Assembly (NCBI RefSeq): GCF_900091525.1
Contig: NZ_FMCU01000003.1
Span: forward strand, 372,001-436,000
Length of the DNA: 64,000 nt
Source of the DNA: Micromonospora matsumotoense
GTDB taxonomy: Bacteria > Actinomycetota > Actinomycetes > Mycobacteriales > Micromonosporaceae
Reading direction: 5' to 3'
Positions 40,025 through 52,801 of the stretch are shown here, piece after piece. How positions within the stretch are numbered: the stretch's first letter is position 1; each line of letters opens with the position of its first letter. The translations under genes were made by a program, and so were the position numbers. The notes under the pieces were generated by a model. That model was not told the origin of the DNA. It saw only the letters and a program-made list of their open reading frames with translations, and ran no database searches.

Positions 40025-40036
40025 TGTCTACACCCC

Positions 40037-40339
40037 TCAGCTGACCGGGCCGCCGAAGGCCTCGATACGGTCACCGTCAGCCAGCTTCACGATCGCCCGC
40101 TTGGTCGCCTTGCGCTGACCGAAGCCGGTCTTGGTGCGCTTGCGCTTGCCCTGGCGGTTGAGCGTGTTGACCGTCAGGACGCGGACGTTGAAGATCTGCT
40201 GGATAGCGATCTTGATCTCGGTCTTGTTCGCGTCCGGGTGCACCAGGAAGGTGTACCAGTTCCGGTTCAGCTCGCTGTAGCTCTTCTCCGAGACGACCGG
40301 CGCGACGATGATGTCCCGCGGGTCGGCGATCGTGCTCAC
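40037..40339 (-). CDS. rplW: 50S ribosomal protein L23
   Basis: This 100-residue protein at the tunnel exit is the docking site for trigger factor and SRP. It contains [20 protein letters not shown] and [20 protein letters not shown]. It overlaps rplD by four bases. Confidence 0.96.
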   Translation of the reverse strand: MSTIADPRDIIVAPVVSEKSYSELNRNWYTFLVHPDANKTEIKIAIQQIFNVRVLTVNTLNRQGKRKRTKTGFGQRKATKRAIVKLADGDRIEAFGGPVS

Positions 40340-41016
40340 TTGCCACCCTCCTCGGTGGTCTCGGCGGCGGACTCGGCCGCAGGGCCGGCCTCCGCGGGCA
40401 CGCCCAGGAACTCGTCCAGGGCGTCCTTGGTGAAGACCACGTCGTCGGCCACCAGCACGTCGTACGTGTTGAGCTGGCCGGACTCGATCAGGTGCACCCG
40501 CGGCTCGTTGCGCAGCGACACCCAGTTCAGCTCGTCGATGCTGCTCAGCACGACCAGGACCCGACGGGCCTCGGTCAGCTTGCCCAGCGTGGCCAGCGCC
40601 GTCTTGGTCGACGGCTTCTCGCCCGAGACGAACGCCTCGACGACGTGCACCTGGCCGGCGCGGGCCCGGTCGGAGAGGGCGCCACGCAGGGCGGCGGCCT
40701 TCATCTTCTTCGGGGTCCGCTGGCTGTAGTCGCGCGGCACCGGGCCGTGGACCACGCCACCGCCGGCGAACTGCGGCGCGCGGATCGAGCCCTGCCGGGC
40801 CCGACCGGTGCCCTTCTGCTTGTACGGCTTCTTGCCCCCACCGGCGACCTCGCCGCGGGTCTTGACCTTGTGGGTGCCCTGCCGGGCCGCCGCGAGCTGA
40901 GCCACCACGACCTGGTGCATCAGCGCGATGTTGGCCTGGACGTCGAAGATGTCGGCCGGCAGCTCGACGGAGCCGCTCGTGGCGCCTTCGGCGTTGCGGA
41001 CGTCAACGGTGGTCAC
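40336..41016 (-). CDS. rplD: 50S ribosomal protein L4
   Basis: This 226-residue tunnel-constriction protein is, in E. coli, also the repressor of the S10 operon. It shows [20 protein letters not shown] and the C-terminal helical domain. A short acidic tail ([12 protein letters not shown]) follows. It overlaps both rplC and rplW. Confidence 0.97.
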   Translation of the reverse strand: MTTVDVRNAEGATSGSVELPADIFDVQANIALMHQVVVAQLAAARQGTHKVKTRGEVAGGGKKPYKQKGTGRARQGSIRAPQFAGGGVVHGPVPRDYSQRTPKKMKAAALRGALSDRARAGQVHVVEAFVSGEKPSTKTALATLGKLTEARRVLVVLSSIDELNWVSLRNEPRVHLIESGQLNTYDVLVADDVVFTKDALDEFLGVPAEAGPAAESAAETTEEGGK

Positions 41017-41678
41017 TTGGCCACACCGCCCTTCTTCGCCTTCGTCTTGGCCGCGGTGCGGACCAGGACCAGCGCGCCCTTGGGGCCGGGGATGGCACCA
41101 CGGACGAGCAGGAGGTTGTTCTCGGTGTCGACCGCCTGGACGGTCAGGTTCTGGACGGTGTAGCGCACGCCACCCATCCGGCCCGCCATCCGGGTGCCCT
41201 TGAAGACACGACCCGGGGTCGCGCAGGCGCCGATGGAGCCCGGCGAGCGGTGCTTGCGCTCGACACCGTGGCTGGCGCGCAGGCCGTGGAAGCCGTGCCG
41301 CTTCATCGGGCCGGCGTAGCCCTTGCCCTTGGTCTTGCCGGTGACGTCGATGGTCACGCCGACCGGGAACTCCTCGACCGTGACCTCCTGCCCCAGCGAG
41401 TAGTCCGCGGCGTTCGAGGTGCGCAGCTCGACGATGTGCCGGCGCGGCGCCACGTCCGCCTTGGCGTAGTGCCCGCTGAGCGGCTTCTTGGCCTTGCGCG
41501 GGTCGATCGTGCCGTAGGCGAGCTGGACCGCGGAGTAACCGTCCTTCTCGGCGCTACGCACCTGGCTGACGACGCACGGGCCGGCCTGAACCACGGTCAC
41601 GGGCACAACCTTGTTGTTGTCCCAGACCTGGGTCATACCGAGCTTGGCGCCCAGGATCCCCTTGACTTGCCTGTCCAT
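41013..41678 (-). CDS. rplC: 50S ribosomal protein L3
   Basis: This 221-residue protein reaches the peptidyl transferase centre. It begins [19 protein letters not shown] and contains [20 protein letters not shown] with the conserved Gln-substitute region seen in actinobacteria. It lies 11 bases after rpsJ. Confidence 0.97.
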   Translation of the reverse strand: MDRQVKGILGAKLGMTQVWDNNKVVPVTVVQAGPCVVSQVRSAEKDGYSAVQLAYGTIDPRKAKKPLSGHYAKADVAPRRHIVELRTSNAADYSLGQEVTVEEFPVGVTIDVTGKTKGKGYAGPMKRHGFHGLRASHGVERKHRSPGSIGACATPGRVFKGTRMAGRMGGVRYTVQNLTVQAVDTENNLLLVRGAIPGPKGALVLVRTAAKTKAKKGGVAK

Positions 41679-41689
41679 TTGTCCGGTCC

Positions 41690-41998
41690 CTACAGCTTGA
41701 TCTCGATGTCGACGCCAGCCGGCAGGTCGAGGCGCATGAGCGAGTCGACCGTCTTCGGGGTCGGGTCGATGATGTCGATCAGCCGCTTGTGCGTACGCAT
41801 CTCGAAGTGCTCGCGCGAGTCCTTGTACTTGTGCGGCGAGCGGATGACGCAGAAACGGTTGATCTCCGTGGGCAGCGGCACCGGGCCCGCGACCTGCGCC
41901 CCGGTGCGCGTCACCGTCTCGACGATCTTCCGCGCCGAGGAGTCGACGACCTCGTGGTCATAGGCCTTGAGCCGGATGCGGATCTTCTGTCCCGCCAT
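41690..41998 (-). CDS. rpsJ: 30S ribosomal protein S10 (NusE)
   Basis: The 102-residue protein also acts as NusE, which links NusG and ribosomes. The start at 41998 gives [19 protein letters not shown]. Upstream codons to 42148 are non-homologous. It is the first gene of the S10 operon. Confidence 0.97.
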
Positions 41999-42351
41999 GG
42001 TGGCTTCTGTTCCTTCTCTCGATGCCGCTGTGTTGCGGGCGCCTGTACCGGCTGGCACAGGCCCGCTTCGCCGACCCCCGCGGTCGGGCGTGTCGCGCCC
42101 TCGGACCAGGCTCCGCCCCGAGTCTCCGGAGCGGCTCTCTGACCACACGGTGGGTCAAGGCGCCGATCGCATCACAGCGATCTGGACGCCGTGCGAGGGT
42201 GGTTGACCGCCAGGGGCGATCAACCACCCTACGCGCGATTGTCAGTGTCCCGGAGGTCCAACTTACGCCGGACACGGGCGACTAACCGTCGTTACGCAAC
42301 CTGACTAGTATGCCGCACGACCGGCGGCAACGCTAATCGGGGTTACCTAGT
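41999..42351 (-). other. tuf-rpsJ intergenic region with two hairpins
   Basis: The 353-base gap holds no gene. AGGGTGGTTGA (42196-42206) pairs perfectly with 42220-42230 and may terminate tuf. GCGGGCGCCTGT (42035-42046) pairs with ACAGGCCCGC (42057-42066) with a two-base bulge, in the presumed S10 leader. I could not place a promoter with both hexamers. Confidence 0.6.
42196..42230 (-). terminator. Candidate terminator of tuf
   Basis: An 11-bp perfect stem with a 13-base loop lies about 120 bases after the tuf stop and upstream of rpsJ. The right arm is AT-richer than most hairpins in this window. Confidence 0.6.
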
Positions 42352-43545
42352 TCACTTGATGATCTTGGTGACGCGACCAGCGCCGACCGTACGACCACCC
42401 TCGCGGATCGCGAACTTGAGGTTGTCCTCCATCGCGATGGGCTGGATGAGCTTCACGGCCATCGTGGTGTTGTCGCCCGGCATGACCATCTCGGTGCCCT
42501 CGGGGAGGGTGACGACACCGGTGACGTCCGTGGTCCGGAAGTAGAACTGCGGGCGGTAGTTCTGGAAGAACGGGGTGTGCCGGCCGCCCTCCTCCTTGGA
42601 GAGGATGTAGACCGTCGCCTCGAACTCCGTGTGCGGGGTGCTGGTGCCCGGCTTGACGACCACCATGCCGCGCTCGACGTCCTCGCGCTTGATGCCACGC
42701 AGCAGCAGACCGACGTTCTCGCCCGCGCGGGCCTCGTCGAGCAGCTTGCGGAACATCTCGATGCCGGTGCAGACCGTCTTCTGCGACTTCTCGCGGATGC
42801 CGACGATCTCCACCTCCTCGTTCGGCTTGAGGATGCCGCGCTCGGCGCGACCCGTGACGACCGTGCCACGACCGGTGATCGTGAAGACGTCCTCGATCGG
42901 CATCAGGAACGGCTTCTCGGTCTCGCGCTCGGGCTGCGGGATCGCGGTGTCGACCGCGTTCATCAGCTCCAGCAGGCGACCGGTCCACTCGGGGTCACCC
43001 TCGAGGGCCTTCAGCGCCGAGACCCGGACGACCGGCAGGTCGTCACCCGGGTACTCCTGCGCCGACAGCAGCTCGCGGACCTCGAGCTCGACGAGCTCCA
43101 GGAGCTCCTCGTCGTCGACCATGTCGCTCTTGTTGAGCGCCACGACGATGTACGGCACACCGACCTGACGGGCCAGCAGCACGTGCTCGCGGGTCTGCGG
43201 CATCGGACCGTCGGTCGCCGCGACCACCAGGATCGCGCCGTCCATCTGGGCGGCACCGGTGATCATGTTCTTGATGTAGTCGGCGTGCCCGGGGCAGTCG
43301 ACGTGCGCGTAGTGCCGCGACTCGGTCTGGTACTCGACGTGTGCGATCGAGATCGTGATGCCGCGGGCCTTCTCCTCCGGCGCCTTGTCGATCTGGTCGA
43401 ACGGCGTGTACGGGTTGAGGTCCGGGTACTGGTCGTGCAGGACCTTGGTGATGGCCGCCGTCAGCGTCGTCTTACCGTGGTCAATGTGACCAATGGTGCC
43501 GATGTTGACGTGCGGCTTAGTCCGCTCGAACTTAGCCTTCGCCAC
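42352..43545 (-). CDS. tuf: Elongation factor Tu
   Basis: This 397-residue GTPase delivers aminoacyl-tRNA. It has [14 protein letters not shown] (G1), DCPGHADYI (G3) and NKSD (G4), then beta-barrel domains 2 and 3. It starts at GTG 43545 after AGGAGG. The 217-base gap from fusA includes a strong hairpin, so tuf may have its own transcript as well as read-through. Confidence 0.98.
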   Translation of the reverse strand: MAKAKFERTKPHVNIGTIGHIDHGKTTLTAAITKVLHDQYPDLNPYTPFDQIDKAPEEKARGITISIAHVEYQTESRHYAHVDCPGHADYIKNMITGAAQMDGAILVVAATDGPMPQTREHVLLARQVGVPYIVVALNKSDMVDDEELLELVELEVRELLSAQEYPGDDLPVVRVSALKALEGDPEWTGRLLELMNAVDTAIPQPERETEKPFLMPIEDVFTITGRGTVVTGRAERGILKPNEEVEIVGIREKSQKTVCTGIEMFRKLLDEARAGENVGLLLRGIKREDVERGMVVVKPGTSTPHTEFEATVYILSKEEGGRHTPFFQNYRPQFYFRTTDVTGVVTLPEGTEMVMPGDNTTMAVKLIQPIAMEDNLKFAIREGGRTVGAGRVTKIIK

Positions 43546-43619
43546 TGGTGTCCTCCTGTGGACTTCTTGGTTCGCGCCCCGGCGCGCCGGACGGCGCTTA
43601 GGACTCTGTCGACAGCCTT

Positions 43620-43636
43620 TCCGGCCTTCGGCCGGA
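43620..43636 (-). promoter_or_regulatory. Small hairpin in the tuf leader
   Basis: TCCGGCC-TTC-GGCCGGA is a perfect 7-bp stem about 75 bases before the tuf start. Its role is unknown. Confidence 0.4.
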
Positions 43637-43699
43637 GAGCTTGGTGGGTTCTGCGGCGATGAAGCCTACAGGCCCGGATTCATACAACCCGACCGAGGT

Positions 43700-43728
43700 G
43701 GTCGCGGGTGGGATTCCCGCCCGCGACC
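43700..43728 (-). terminator. Candidate terminator of fusA
   Basis: GGTCGCGGGTGGG (43700-43712) pairs with 43716-43728 across ATT, with one mismatch in the minus-strand RNA. It lies 35 bases after the fusA stop. Confidence 0.65.
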
Positions 43729-43762
43729 TGCCCCGGCTCACCGGATCAGCAGCGGGTGAGCG

Positions 43763-45859
43763 TCACTCACCCGTCGCCTTGGCGATGATCTCCTTCGCCA
43801 CGCTCTGCGGAACCTCGGCGTAGGAGTCGAACTGCATGCTGTAGCTAGCCCGGCCCTGGGTCTTCGACCGCAGGTCGCCGACGTAGCCGAACATCTCCGA
43901 CAACGGCACCAGAGCCCTCACGATGCGGGCGCCGCTGCGCTCCTCCATCGCCTGGATGATGCCGCGGCGGGAGTTGAGGTCGCCGATGACGTCACCCATG
44001 TTCTCCTCAGGAGTGGTGACCTCAACGGCCATCATCGGCTCGAGCAATGCCGGGTCGGCCTTGCGGGCCGCGTCCTTCATCACCATGGAGCCGGCGATCT
44101 TGAATGCCATTTCCGACGAGTCGACCTCGTGGTACTGACCGTCCAGCAGGCTCAGCTTGACGCCGACCAGCGGGAAGCCCGCCAGGATGCCGTACTGCAT
44201 GGCGTCCTGCGCGCCGGCGTCGACCGACGGGATGAACTCCCGCGGGATACGACCGCCGCTGACCGCGTTGACGAACTCGTAGGTCGGCGACTCGTTGTCC
44301 AGCGGCAGCGGCTCGATGCTCACGATGACGCGGGCGTACTGGCCGGAGCCACCGGTCTGCTTCTTGTGCGTGTACTCGACCTTGTCCACCTTGCGGCGGA
44401 TGGTCTCGCGGTACGCCACCTGCGGCTTGCCGACGTTGGCCTCGACGTTGAACTCGCGGCGCATCCGGTCGACCAGGATGTCCAGGTGCAGCTCGCCCAT
44501 GCCGGAGATGACCGTCTGACCGGTCTCCTCGTCGAGCCGGACCCGGAAGGTCGGGTCCTCCTCGGCCAGCCGCTGGATCGCGGTGCCGAGCTTCTCCTGG
44601 TCGGACTTGGTCTTCGGCTCGATCGCCACCGAGATGACCGGCTCCGGGAAGGTCATCGACTCCAGGATCACCGGGTTCGCCGGGTCGGAGAGCGTGTCGC
44701 CGGTGGTGGTCTGCTTGAGACCCTGCACCGCGATGATGTCGCCGGCCTGCGCCGACGGACGCTCTTCCCGCTTGTTGGCGTGCATCTGGTAGATCTTGCC
44801 GATCCGCTCCTTGCGGTCCTTGGTGGAGTTGACCACCTGGGAACCGGATTCGAGCAGGCCGGAGTAGACCCGGACGTAGGTGAGCTTGCCGAGGTGCTTG
44901 TCCGTCTGGATCTTGAAGGCGAGGCCCGAGAACGGCTCGTTCTTCGACGGCTTGCGCAGCAGCGGGGTCTCCCCGTCGGTGGCCGTACCCTCGATGGCGG
45001 GAACGTCCAGCGGCGACGGCAGGAAGTCGACCACGGCGTCGAGCATGGGCTGCACGCCCTTGTTCTTGAACGCCGAGCCGCACAGCACCGGGTTGGCCTT
45101 GCTGGCGATGGTGGCCCGCCGGATGGCGGCCTTGATCTCCTCGACGGAGATCTCCTCGCCCTCCAGGTACTTCTCCATCACCGCGTCGTCGACGTCGGCC
45201 AGGGTCTCCATCAGCTTCTCGCGCCACTCGGCCGCGGAGTCGGCCAGGTCGGCCGGGATCTCCTCGATCGCGTAGTCCTCACCCTTCTGGGTCTCCCCGC
45301 GCCAGGTGAGGGCGCGCATGCCGATCAGGTCGACGACACCGATGTGGTCGCCCTCGAGCCCGATCGGGATCTGGAGCACCAGCGGGGTGGCGTTGAGCCG
45401 GTCGATCATCATCTGCACGCAGCGGAAGAAGTCCGCGCCCGTGCGGTCGAGCTTGTTGACGAAGCACATCCGCGGGACGTGGTACTTGTCGGCCTGCCGC
45501 CAGACGTTCTCCGTCTGCGGCTCCACGCCGGCGACGCCGTCGTAGACCGCGACCGCACCGTCCAGCACCCGCAGCGACCGCTCGACCTCGACCGTGAAGT
45601 CGACGTGACCGGGCGTGTCGATGATCTGGATCGTGTGGCCCTTCCACTCACACTTGGTAGCAGCAGAGGTGATCGTGATGCCACGCTCCTGCTCCTGCTC
45701 CATCCAGTCCATGACGGCAGCGCCCTCGTGGACCTCACCGATCTTGTAGGTGATACCGGTGTAGAACAGGATCCGCTCGGTGGTCGTGGTCTTACCGGCA
45801 TCGATGTGCGCCATGATGCCGATGTTGCGTACGTTGGCGAGCGCGTCTGCGGCGGCCAC
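43763..45859 (-). CDS. fusA: Elongation factor G
   Basis: This 698-residue translocase GTPase has [19 protein letters not shown] (P-loop), DTPGHVDFT and [10 protein letters not shown], then domains II-V. GTG 45859 gives [20 protein letters not shown]. It is the third gene of the str operon; the gap after rpsG holds a perfect hairpin. Confidence 0.98.
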   Translation of the reverse strand: MAAADALANVRNIGIMAHIDAGKTTTTERILFYTGITYKIGEVHEGAAVMDWMEQEQERGITITSAATKCEWKGHTIQIIDTPGHVDFTVEVERSLRVLDGAVAVYDGVAGVEPQTENVWRQADKYHVPRMCFVNKLDRTGADFFRCVQMMIDRLNATPLVLQIPIGLEGDHIGVVDLIGMRALTWRGETQKGEDYAIEEIPADLADSAAEWREKLMETLADVDDAVMEKYLEGEEISVEEIKAAIRRATIASKANPVLCGSAFKNKGVQPMLDAVVDFLPSPLDVPAIEGTATDGETPLLRKPSKNEPFSGLAFKIQTDKHLGKLTYVRVYSGLLESGSQVVNSTKDRKERIGKIYQMHANKREERPSAQAGDIIAVQGLKQTTTGDTLSDPANPVILESMTFPEPVISVAIEPKTKSDQEKLGTAIQRLAEEDPTFRVRLDEETGQTVISGMGELHLDILVDRMRREFNVEANVGKPQVAYRETIRRKVDKVEYTHKKQTGGSGQYARVIVSIEPLPLDNESPTYEFVNAVSGGRIPREFIPSVDAGAQDAMQYGILAGFPLVGVKLSLLDGQYHEVDSSEMAFKIAGSMVMKDAARKADPALLEPMMAVEVTTPEENMGDVIGDLNSRRGIIQAMEERSGARIVRALVPLSEMFGYVGDLRSKTQGRASYSMQFDSYAEVPQSVAKEIIAKATGE

Positions 45860-45899
45860 TTCAATCCCTACTTATCGTCGTCTCGACTCGACCGATGGC

Positions 45900-45928
45900 G
45901 GTTCCGGCGCCGGTCCGGCGCCGGAACC
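45900..45928 (-). terminator. Intercistronic hairpin between rpsG and fusA
   Basis: GGTTCCGGCGCC (45900-45911) pairs perfectly with 45917-45928 across a five-base loop. It starts a few bases after the rpsG stop and may attenuate transcription or define mRNA ends. Confidence 0.65.
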
Positions 45929-45934
45929 GGGCTG

Positions 45935-46405
45935 TTACCAGCGGTAGTGCGCGAAGGCCTTGTTGGACTCCGCCATCTTGTGGGTGTCCTCGCGCCGCTT
46001 GACGGCGGCGCCCAGACCGTTGCTCGCGTCCAGCAGCTCGTTCATCAGCCGCTCGATCATGGTCTTCTCACGACGGGCCTTGGAGTACGTCACCAGCCAG
46101 CGCAGACCGAGGGTGGTCGCCCGGGCCGGGCGGACCTCGACCGGCACCTGGTAGGTGGCGCCACCGACACGGCGGCTGCGCACCTCAAGGGTCGGCTTGA
46201 CGTTGTCCATCGCCCGCTTGAGGGTGACGACCGGGTCGGTGCCGCTCTTCTCGCGGCAGCCCTCCAGGGCCGCGTACACGATGCGCTCGGCGAGCTGACG
46301 CTTACCGCGCATCAGGATCTTGTTGACCAGCTGGGTGACCAGAGGCGAGTTGTACACCGGGTCAGCGACCAGCGGCTTCCGCGGAGCGGGTCCCTTACGC
46401 GGCAT
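45935..46405 (-). CDS. rpsG: 30S ribosomal protein S7
   Basis: This 156-residue protein is the head-domain nucleator and, in E. coli, the str-operon repressor. The start [20 protein letters not shown] at 46405 is standard; 20 upstream codons are not homologous. It starts one base after the rpsL stop. Confidence 0.97.
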   Translation of the reverse strand: MPRKGPAPRKPLVADPVYNSPLVTQLVNKILMRGKRQLAERIVYAALEGCREKSGTDPVVTLKRAMDNVKPTLEVRSRRVGGATYQVPVEVRPARATTLGLRWLVTYSKARREKTMIERLMNELLDASNGLGAAVKRREDTHKMAESNKAFAHYRW

Positions 46406-46406
46406 G

Positions 46407-46781
46407 TCAGCTCTTCTCCTTCTTCGCGCCGTAACGGCTGCGCGCCTGCTTGCGGTTCCGGACACCCTGGGTGTCCAGCGAACCGCGGACGATCTTGTAA
46501 CGCACGCCGGGGAGGTCCTTCACCCGGCCGCCGCGGACGAGCACGATCGAGTGCTCCTGCAGGTTGTGACCCACGCCCGGGATGTAGGCGGTCACCTCGA
46601 TCTGGCTGCTGAGCTTGACACGAGCGACCTTGCGGAGCGCCGAGTTCGGCTTCTTGGGGGTGGTGGTGTACACGCGGGTGCACACACCGCGCCGCTGAGG
46701 GGATCCCTTCAGCGCCGGGGTCTTGGTCTTGGTCGTCTTGGCCTGGCGGCCCTTTCGGACCAGCTGCTGAATGGTGGGCAC
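46407..46781 (-). CDS. rpsL: 30S ribosomal protein S12
   Basis: This 124-residue decoding-centre protein is read from GTG 46781 ([20 protein letters not shown]). The loops carrying streptomycin-resistance positions read [12 protein letters not shown] and [12 protein letters not shown], that is, with the wild-type lysines. The leader is about 300 bases from the candidate promoter. Confidence 0.97.
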   Translation of the reverse strand: MPTIQQLVRKGRQAKTTKTKTPALKGSPQRRGVCTRVYTTTPKKPNSALRKVARVKLSSQIEVTAYIPGVGHNLQEHSIVLVRGGRVKDLPGVRYKIVRGSLDTQGVRNRKQARSRYGAKKEKS

Positions 46782-47086
46782 CGGGTTTCTCCGCTCCCTT
46801 CGGCCGCTCACGCGACCGCGCCGTCTGCTCGTTAGCCGACCTGATGGCCGGCTCTCCTACATTCCGACCGGGACCGCCTCACGGAAGTCCCGGCACCCGC
46901 GGTCGGGCGTGTCGCCTGATTCGCGGTTCCGGTGCGGTCGCTCACGCGCGCACCGGGTTTCTGTCACCGGCGCGTGATCGTCCGCACGCCGGGTCCTGGG
47001 CTGTGTCGTACGGCCGCTGGATCTCCGGATCAATCCGGGTCCCGCGCACGCACGAGTCGCCCGGGCATGCCCGGGCGCAAGGGGAA
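46782..47086 (-). other. Long leader of the str operon
   Basis: About 300 bases separate the predicted transcription start from rpsL. No gene is supported. The leader begins with a 20-bp palindrome and contains further GC-rich inverted repeats. It is a plausible site for S7-type or other feedback control. Confidence 0.55.
47058..47077 (-). promoter_or_regulatory. Perfect 20-bp palindrome at the start of the str transcript
   Basis: CGCCCGGGCATGCCCGGGCG is fully self-complementary and lies 10-30 bases downstream of the -10 hexamer. It could be an operator or fold as an eight-pair RNA hairpin with a CATG loop. Confidence 0.65.
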
Positions 47087-47115
47087 AGAGTACCTACCAC
47101 AGCCTCGCAGGTCAA
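47087..47115 (-). promoter_or_regulatory. Candidate str operon promoter
   Basis: On the minus strand TTGACC (47110-47115) is followed after exactly 17 bases by TACTCT (47087-47092). This is the best consensus match in the window. Confidence 0.75.
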
Positions 47116-47252
47116 AACGGGCTGGTCCGACGGGTCTCAGATCCCCGTCGGTCGCGCCGTGCGCCCTGGTCTGCTCGCCCGTGGCGGGCCCCTAGGACCT
47201 CCAGTGTACCGGCTGCCGCGTGCCGCAGCCCGTCACCCCCGGGCGACGGGGG

Positions 47253-48179
47253 TCACGCCAGCTGCACCAGCAACGCCAGTCCCAGCCCCAGCCCCAGCAG
47301 GCTGAGCACCAGCCCCACCCCACCACAGCTGATCCCGGCCGTCGCCAGGCCCCGACCGGTGAACCGCACCGCCGGAGGCGGCGCGGCCCGGCGGATCTGG
47401 CGGCGGGCCAGCAGACCGGCGACGATCGCCGCCGCGCCGGCCAGCGCGCCGGGCACGGTGAACGCGCCGGCCGCCCACGCCCCGCCGAGCCGCGCTCCCC
47501 CCACGCCGAAGCAGATCACCAGGAACGACACCAGGATCGACGCCACCCCGGCGATCAGCGACCCCACCGCCAGGCCGGAGGTGACCGCCGGGACGTCCAG
47601 GTGCACCACCGCGAAGGGCGTGCCGGGGACCGGGTCGACCCGTCTCGGGGCGCGGGGGGCGTCCGGCGGCGGCGGGGGCAGCGCCCCGGGTCCGTGCCCC
47701 GAGGGCGTCGGCCAACCCGTCCCGGCCGGCGCACCCGCCAACTGTCCCGGGTACGACCCGGACGGCATCCCCGGGTGCACCCCGGGATAGGCCCCACCGG
47801 TCCCCGGATACGCCCCACCCGCAGCGGGGTACGGCGACGCGGCGGGGTGCGAGGAGCCCGCTGCGGGGAACGGCCCGGCGGCGGAGGTCGGCGGCGGGGC
47901 GTACCCGATCGGAGCGGCCTCCGGCGGGATGCCGGTGCCATGGACCGGTCCGGGGACGGACGGCGTCCCCCAGGGGCCGGCGGCCCACGGATCGGGCCGG
48001 CCGAATGCCCCGACCCCGTGGTCGGACCGGGTCGGGTCGACGGACCCCGGGTCGGATCGGGCCACGCCGACCGGGTCGGTGCCGGCGGGGCGGGCCGCGA
48101 CGGCGTCGTTGCCGGGATCGGGGGAGCCGCCGGGCGGGCCGCCCGGGTCGCCTCCCGACGGCGGCGCCGGTTCCGTCAC
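47253..48179 (-). CDS. Pro/Gly-rich protein with C-terminal membrane domain (DUF4190-like)
   Basis: Residues 1-185 are low complexity, dominated by Pro, Gly, Ala and Tyr (YPAAGGAYPGTGGAYPG). Residues about 200-308 hold three or four hydrophobic helices (LAVGSLIAGVASILVSFLVICFGVGG at the start) with a basic RRQIRRA turn, the DUF4190 pattern. It lies upstream of the rpsL promoter and the DUF4190-type gene at 48290, in the same orientation. The function is unknown. Confidence 0.72.
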   Translation of the reverse strand: MTEPAPPSGGDPGGPPGGSPDPGNDAVAARPAGTDPVGVARSDPGSVDPTRSDHGVGAFGRPDPWAAGPWGTPSVPGPVHGTGIPPEAAPIGYAPPPTSAAGPFPAAGSSHPAASPYPAAGGAYPGTGGAYPGVHPGMPSGSYPGQLAGAPAGTGWPTPSGHGPGALPPPPPDAPRAPRRVDPVPGTPFAVVHLDVPAVTSGLAVGSLIAGVASILVSFLVICFGVGGARLGGAWAAGAFTVPGALAGAAAIVAGLLARRQIRRAAPPPAVRFTGRGLATAGISCGGVGLVLSLLGLGLGLALLVQLA

Positions 48180-48289
48180 GGGGTGTCCTCCTGTCGCGAT
48201 GTGGGGTCCACCGTCACGCGACGGACACCGGCCAGGCTACCGCCGCCGCGCACCGCGGGTGCCCCCCACCGGATCATCACCCCGACGGG

Positions 48290-48658
48290 TCAGTCCACGT
48301 GCGGCGCGAAGTCCTGCCCGTACGGGGACCCGGCCAGCCGGACCACGCCGATCACCACCAGTGTCACCACCGCGACCGCGACCAGCACCAACCCCGCCCA
48401 GGCCAACCGCTCCCCCCGCCGCAGCCAGGCCGCACCGGTGAGGAAACCACCCGAGGCGTACGCCTCCCGGCGGGCCTGCCGCGCCAACTGGAGGGCGATC
48501 GTGGCGGGCACCACCCCGCCGACGAAGAGCCCGGTCAACGCCCCGATCAGCCCGAGCGCGAAGACGGCCCGCGCCTTGGTGGCGCGCACCGGGTCGGGGT
48601 CGAGCGGATGACGTGGCGGCTGGTACGCCACCGGCACCTGCCCCGCAGCGGTCGTCAT
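48290..48658 (-). CDS. Small two-helix membrane protein (DUF4190-like)
   Basis: The 122-residue product has two membrane helices (about 35-60 and 93-115) separated by a basic loop (QLARQARREAYASGG). I chose ATG 48658 (MTTAAGQVPVAYQPP); ATGs at 48667 and 48670 are nearly as good. Domain type and position suggest a relation to its larger neighbour at 47253. The function is unknown. Confidence 0.7.
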   Translation of the reverse strand: MTTAAGQVPVAYQPPRHPLDPDPVRATKARAVFALGLIGALTGLFVGGVVPATIALQLARQARREAYASGGFLTGAAWLRRGERLAWAGLVLVAVAVVTLVVIGVVRLAGSPYGQDFAPHVD

Positions 48659-48745
48659 GCCCACCATCATGCCCGGCCGACGGCCGCCCCGGGCACTCCC
48701 CCGGCGGACCCGGACCCGGCGGAGATCCCCCCGGGCCCCGGAAAC

Positions 48746-48782
48746 GACGAAGGCCCCCGGCGTGGTGCCGGGGGCCTTCGTC
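48746..48782 (-). terminator. Terminator of rpoBC
   Basis: GACGAAGGCCCCCGGC (48746-48761) pairs perfectly with 48767-48782 across GTGGT, ten bases after the rpoC stop. Confidence 0.9.
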
Positions 48783-48791
48783 AGAGGTTGC

Positions 48792-52682
<3,891 letters not shown>

Positions 52683-52727
52683 TATGTCCCCTATGTCGTC
52701 GTCTGTACAGCTAGATCACGGGCGGGG

Positions 52728-52792
52728 GTGGGGGCCGACCGACTCGCGTCGGGCTCACGCCTGACCGCCCGAGCGGGTCGGCCGGCCCCCAC
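52728..52792 (-). promoter_or_regulatory. Long hairpin between rpoB and rpoC
   Basis: GTGGGGGCCGACCGAC (52728-52743) pairs with 52777-52792 over 16 positions, with one G-U pair in the minus-strand RNA. The apical part is 33 bases. It could be a processing or attenuation site that sets the beta to beta' ratio. Confidence 0.65.
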
Positions 52793-52801
52793 CGCCACCA
52801 C

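Noticed and set aside
42300..42312. TAGTAT near 42306 as a promoter -10
   Set aside because: It lies on the plus strand with no gene to drive; the minus-strand reading does not fit TANNNT with a -35.
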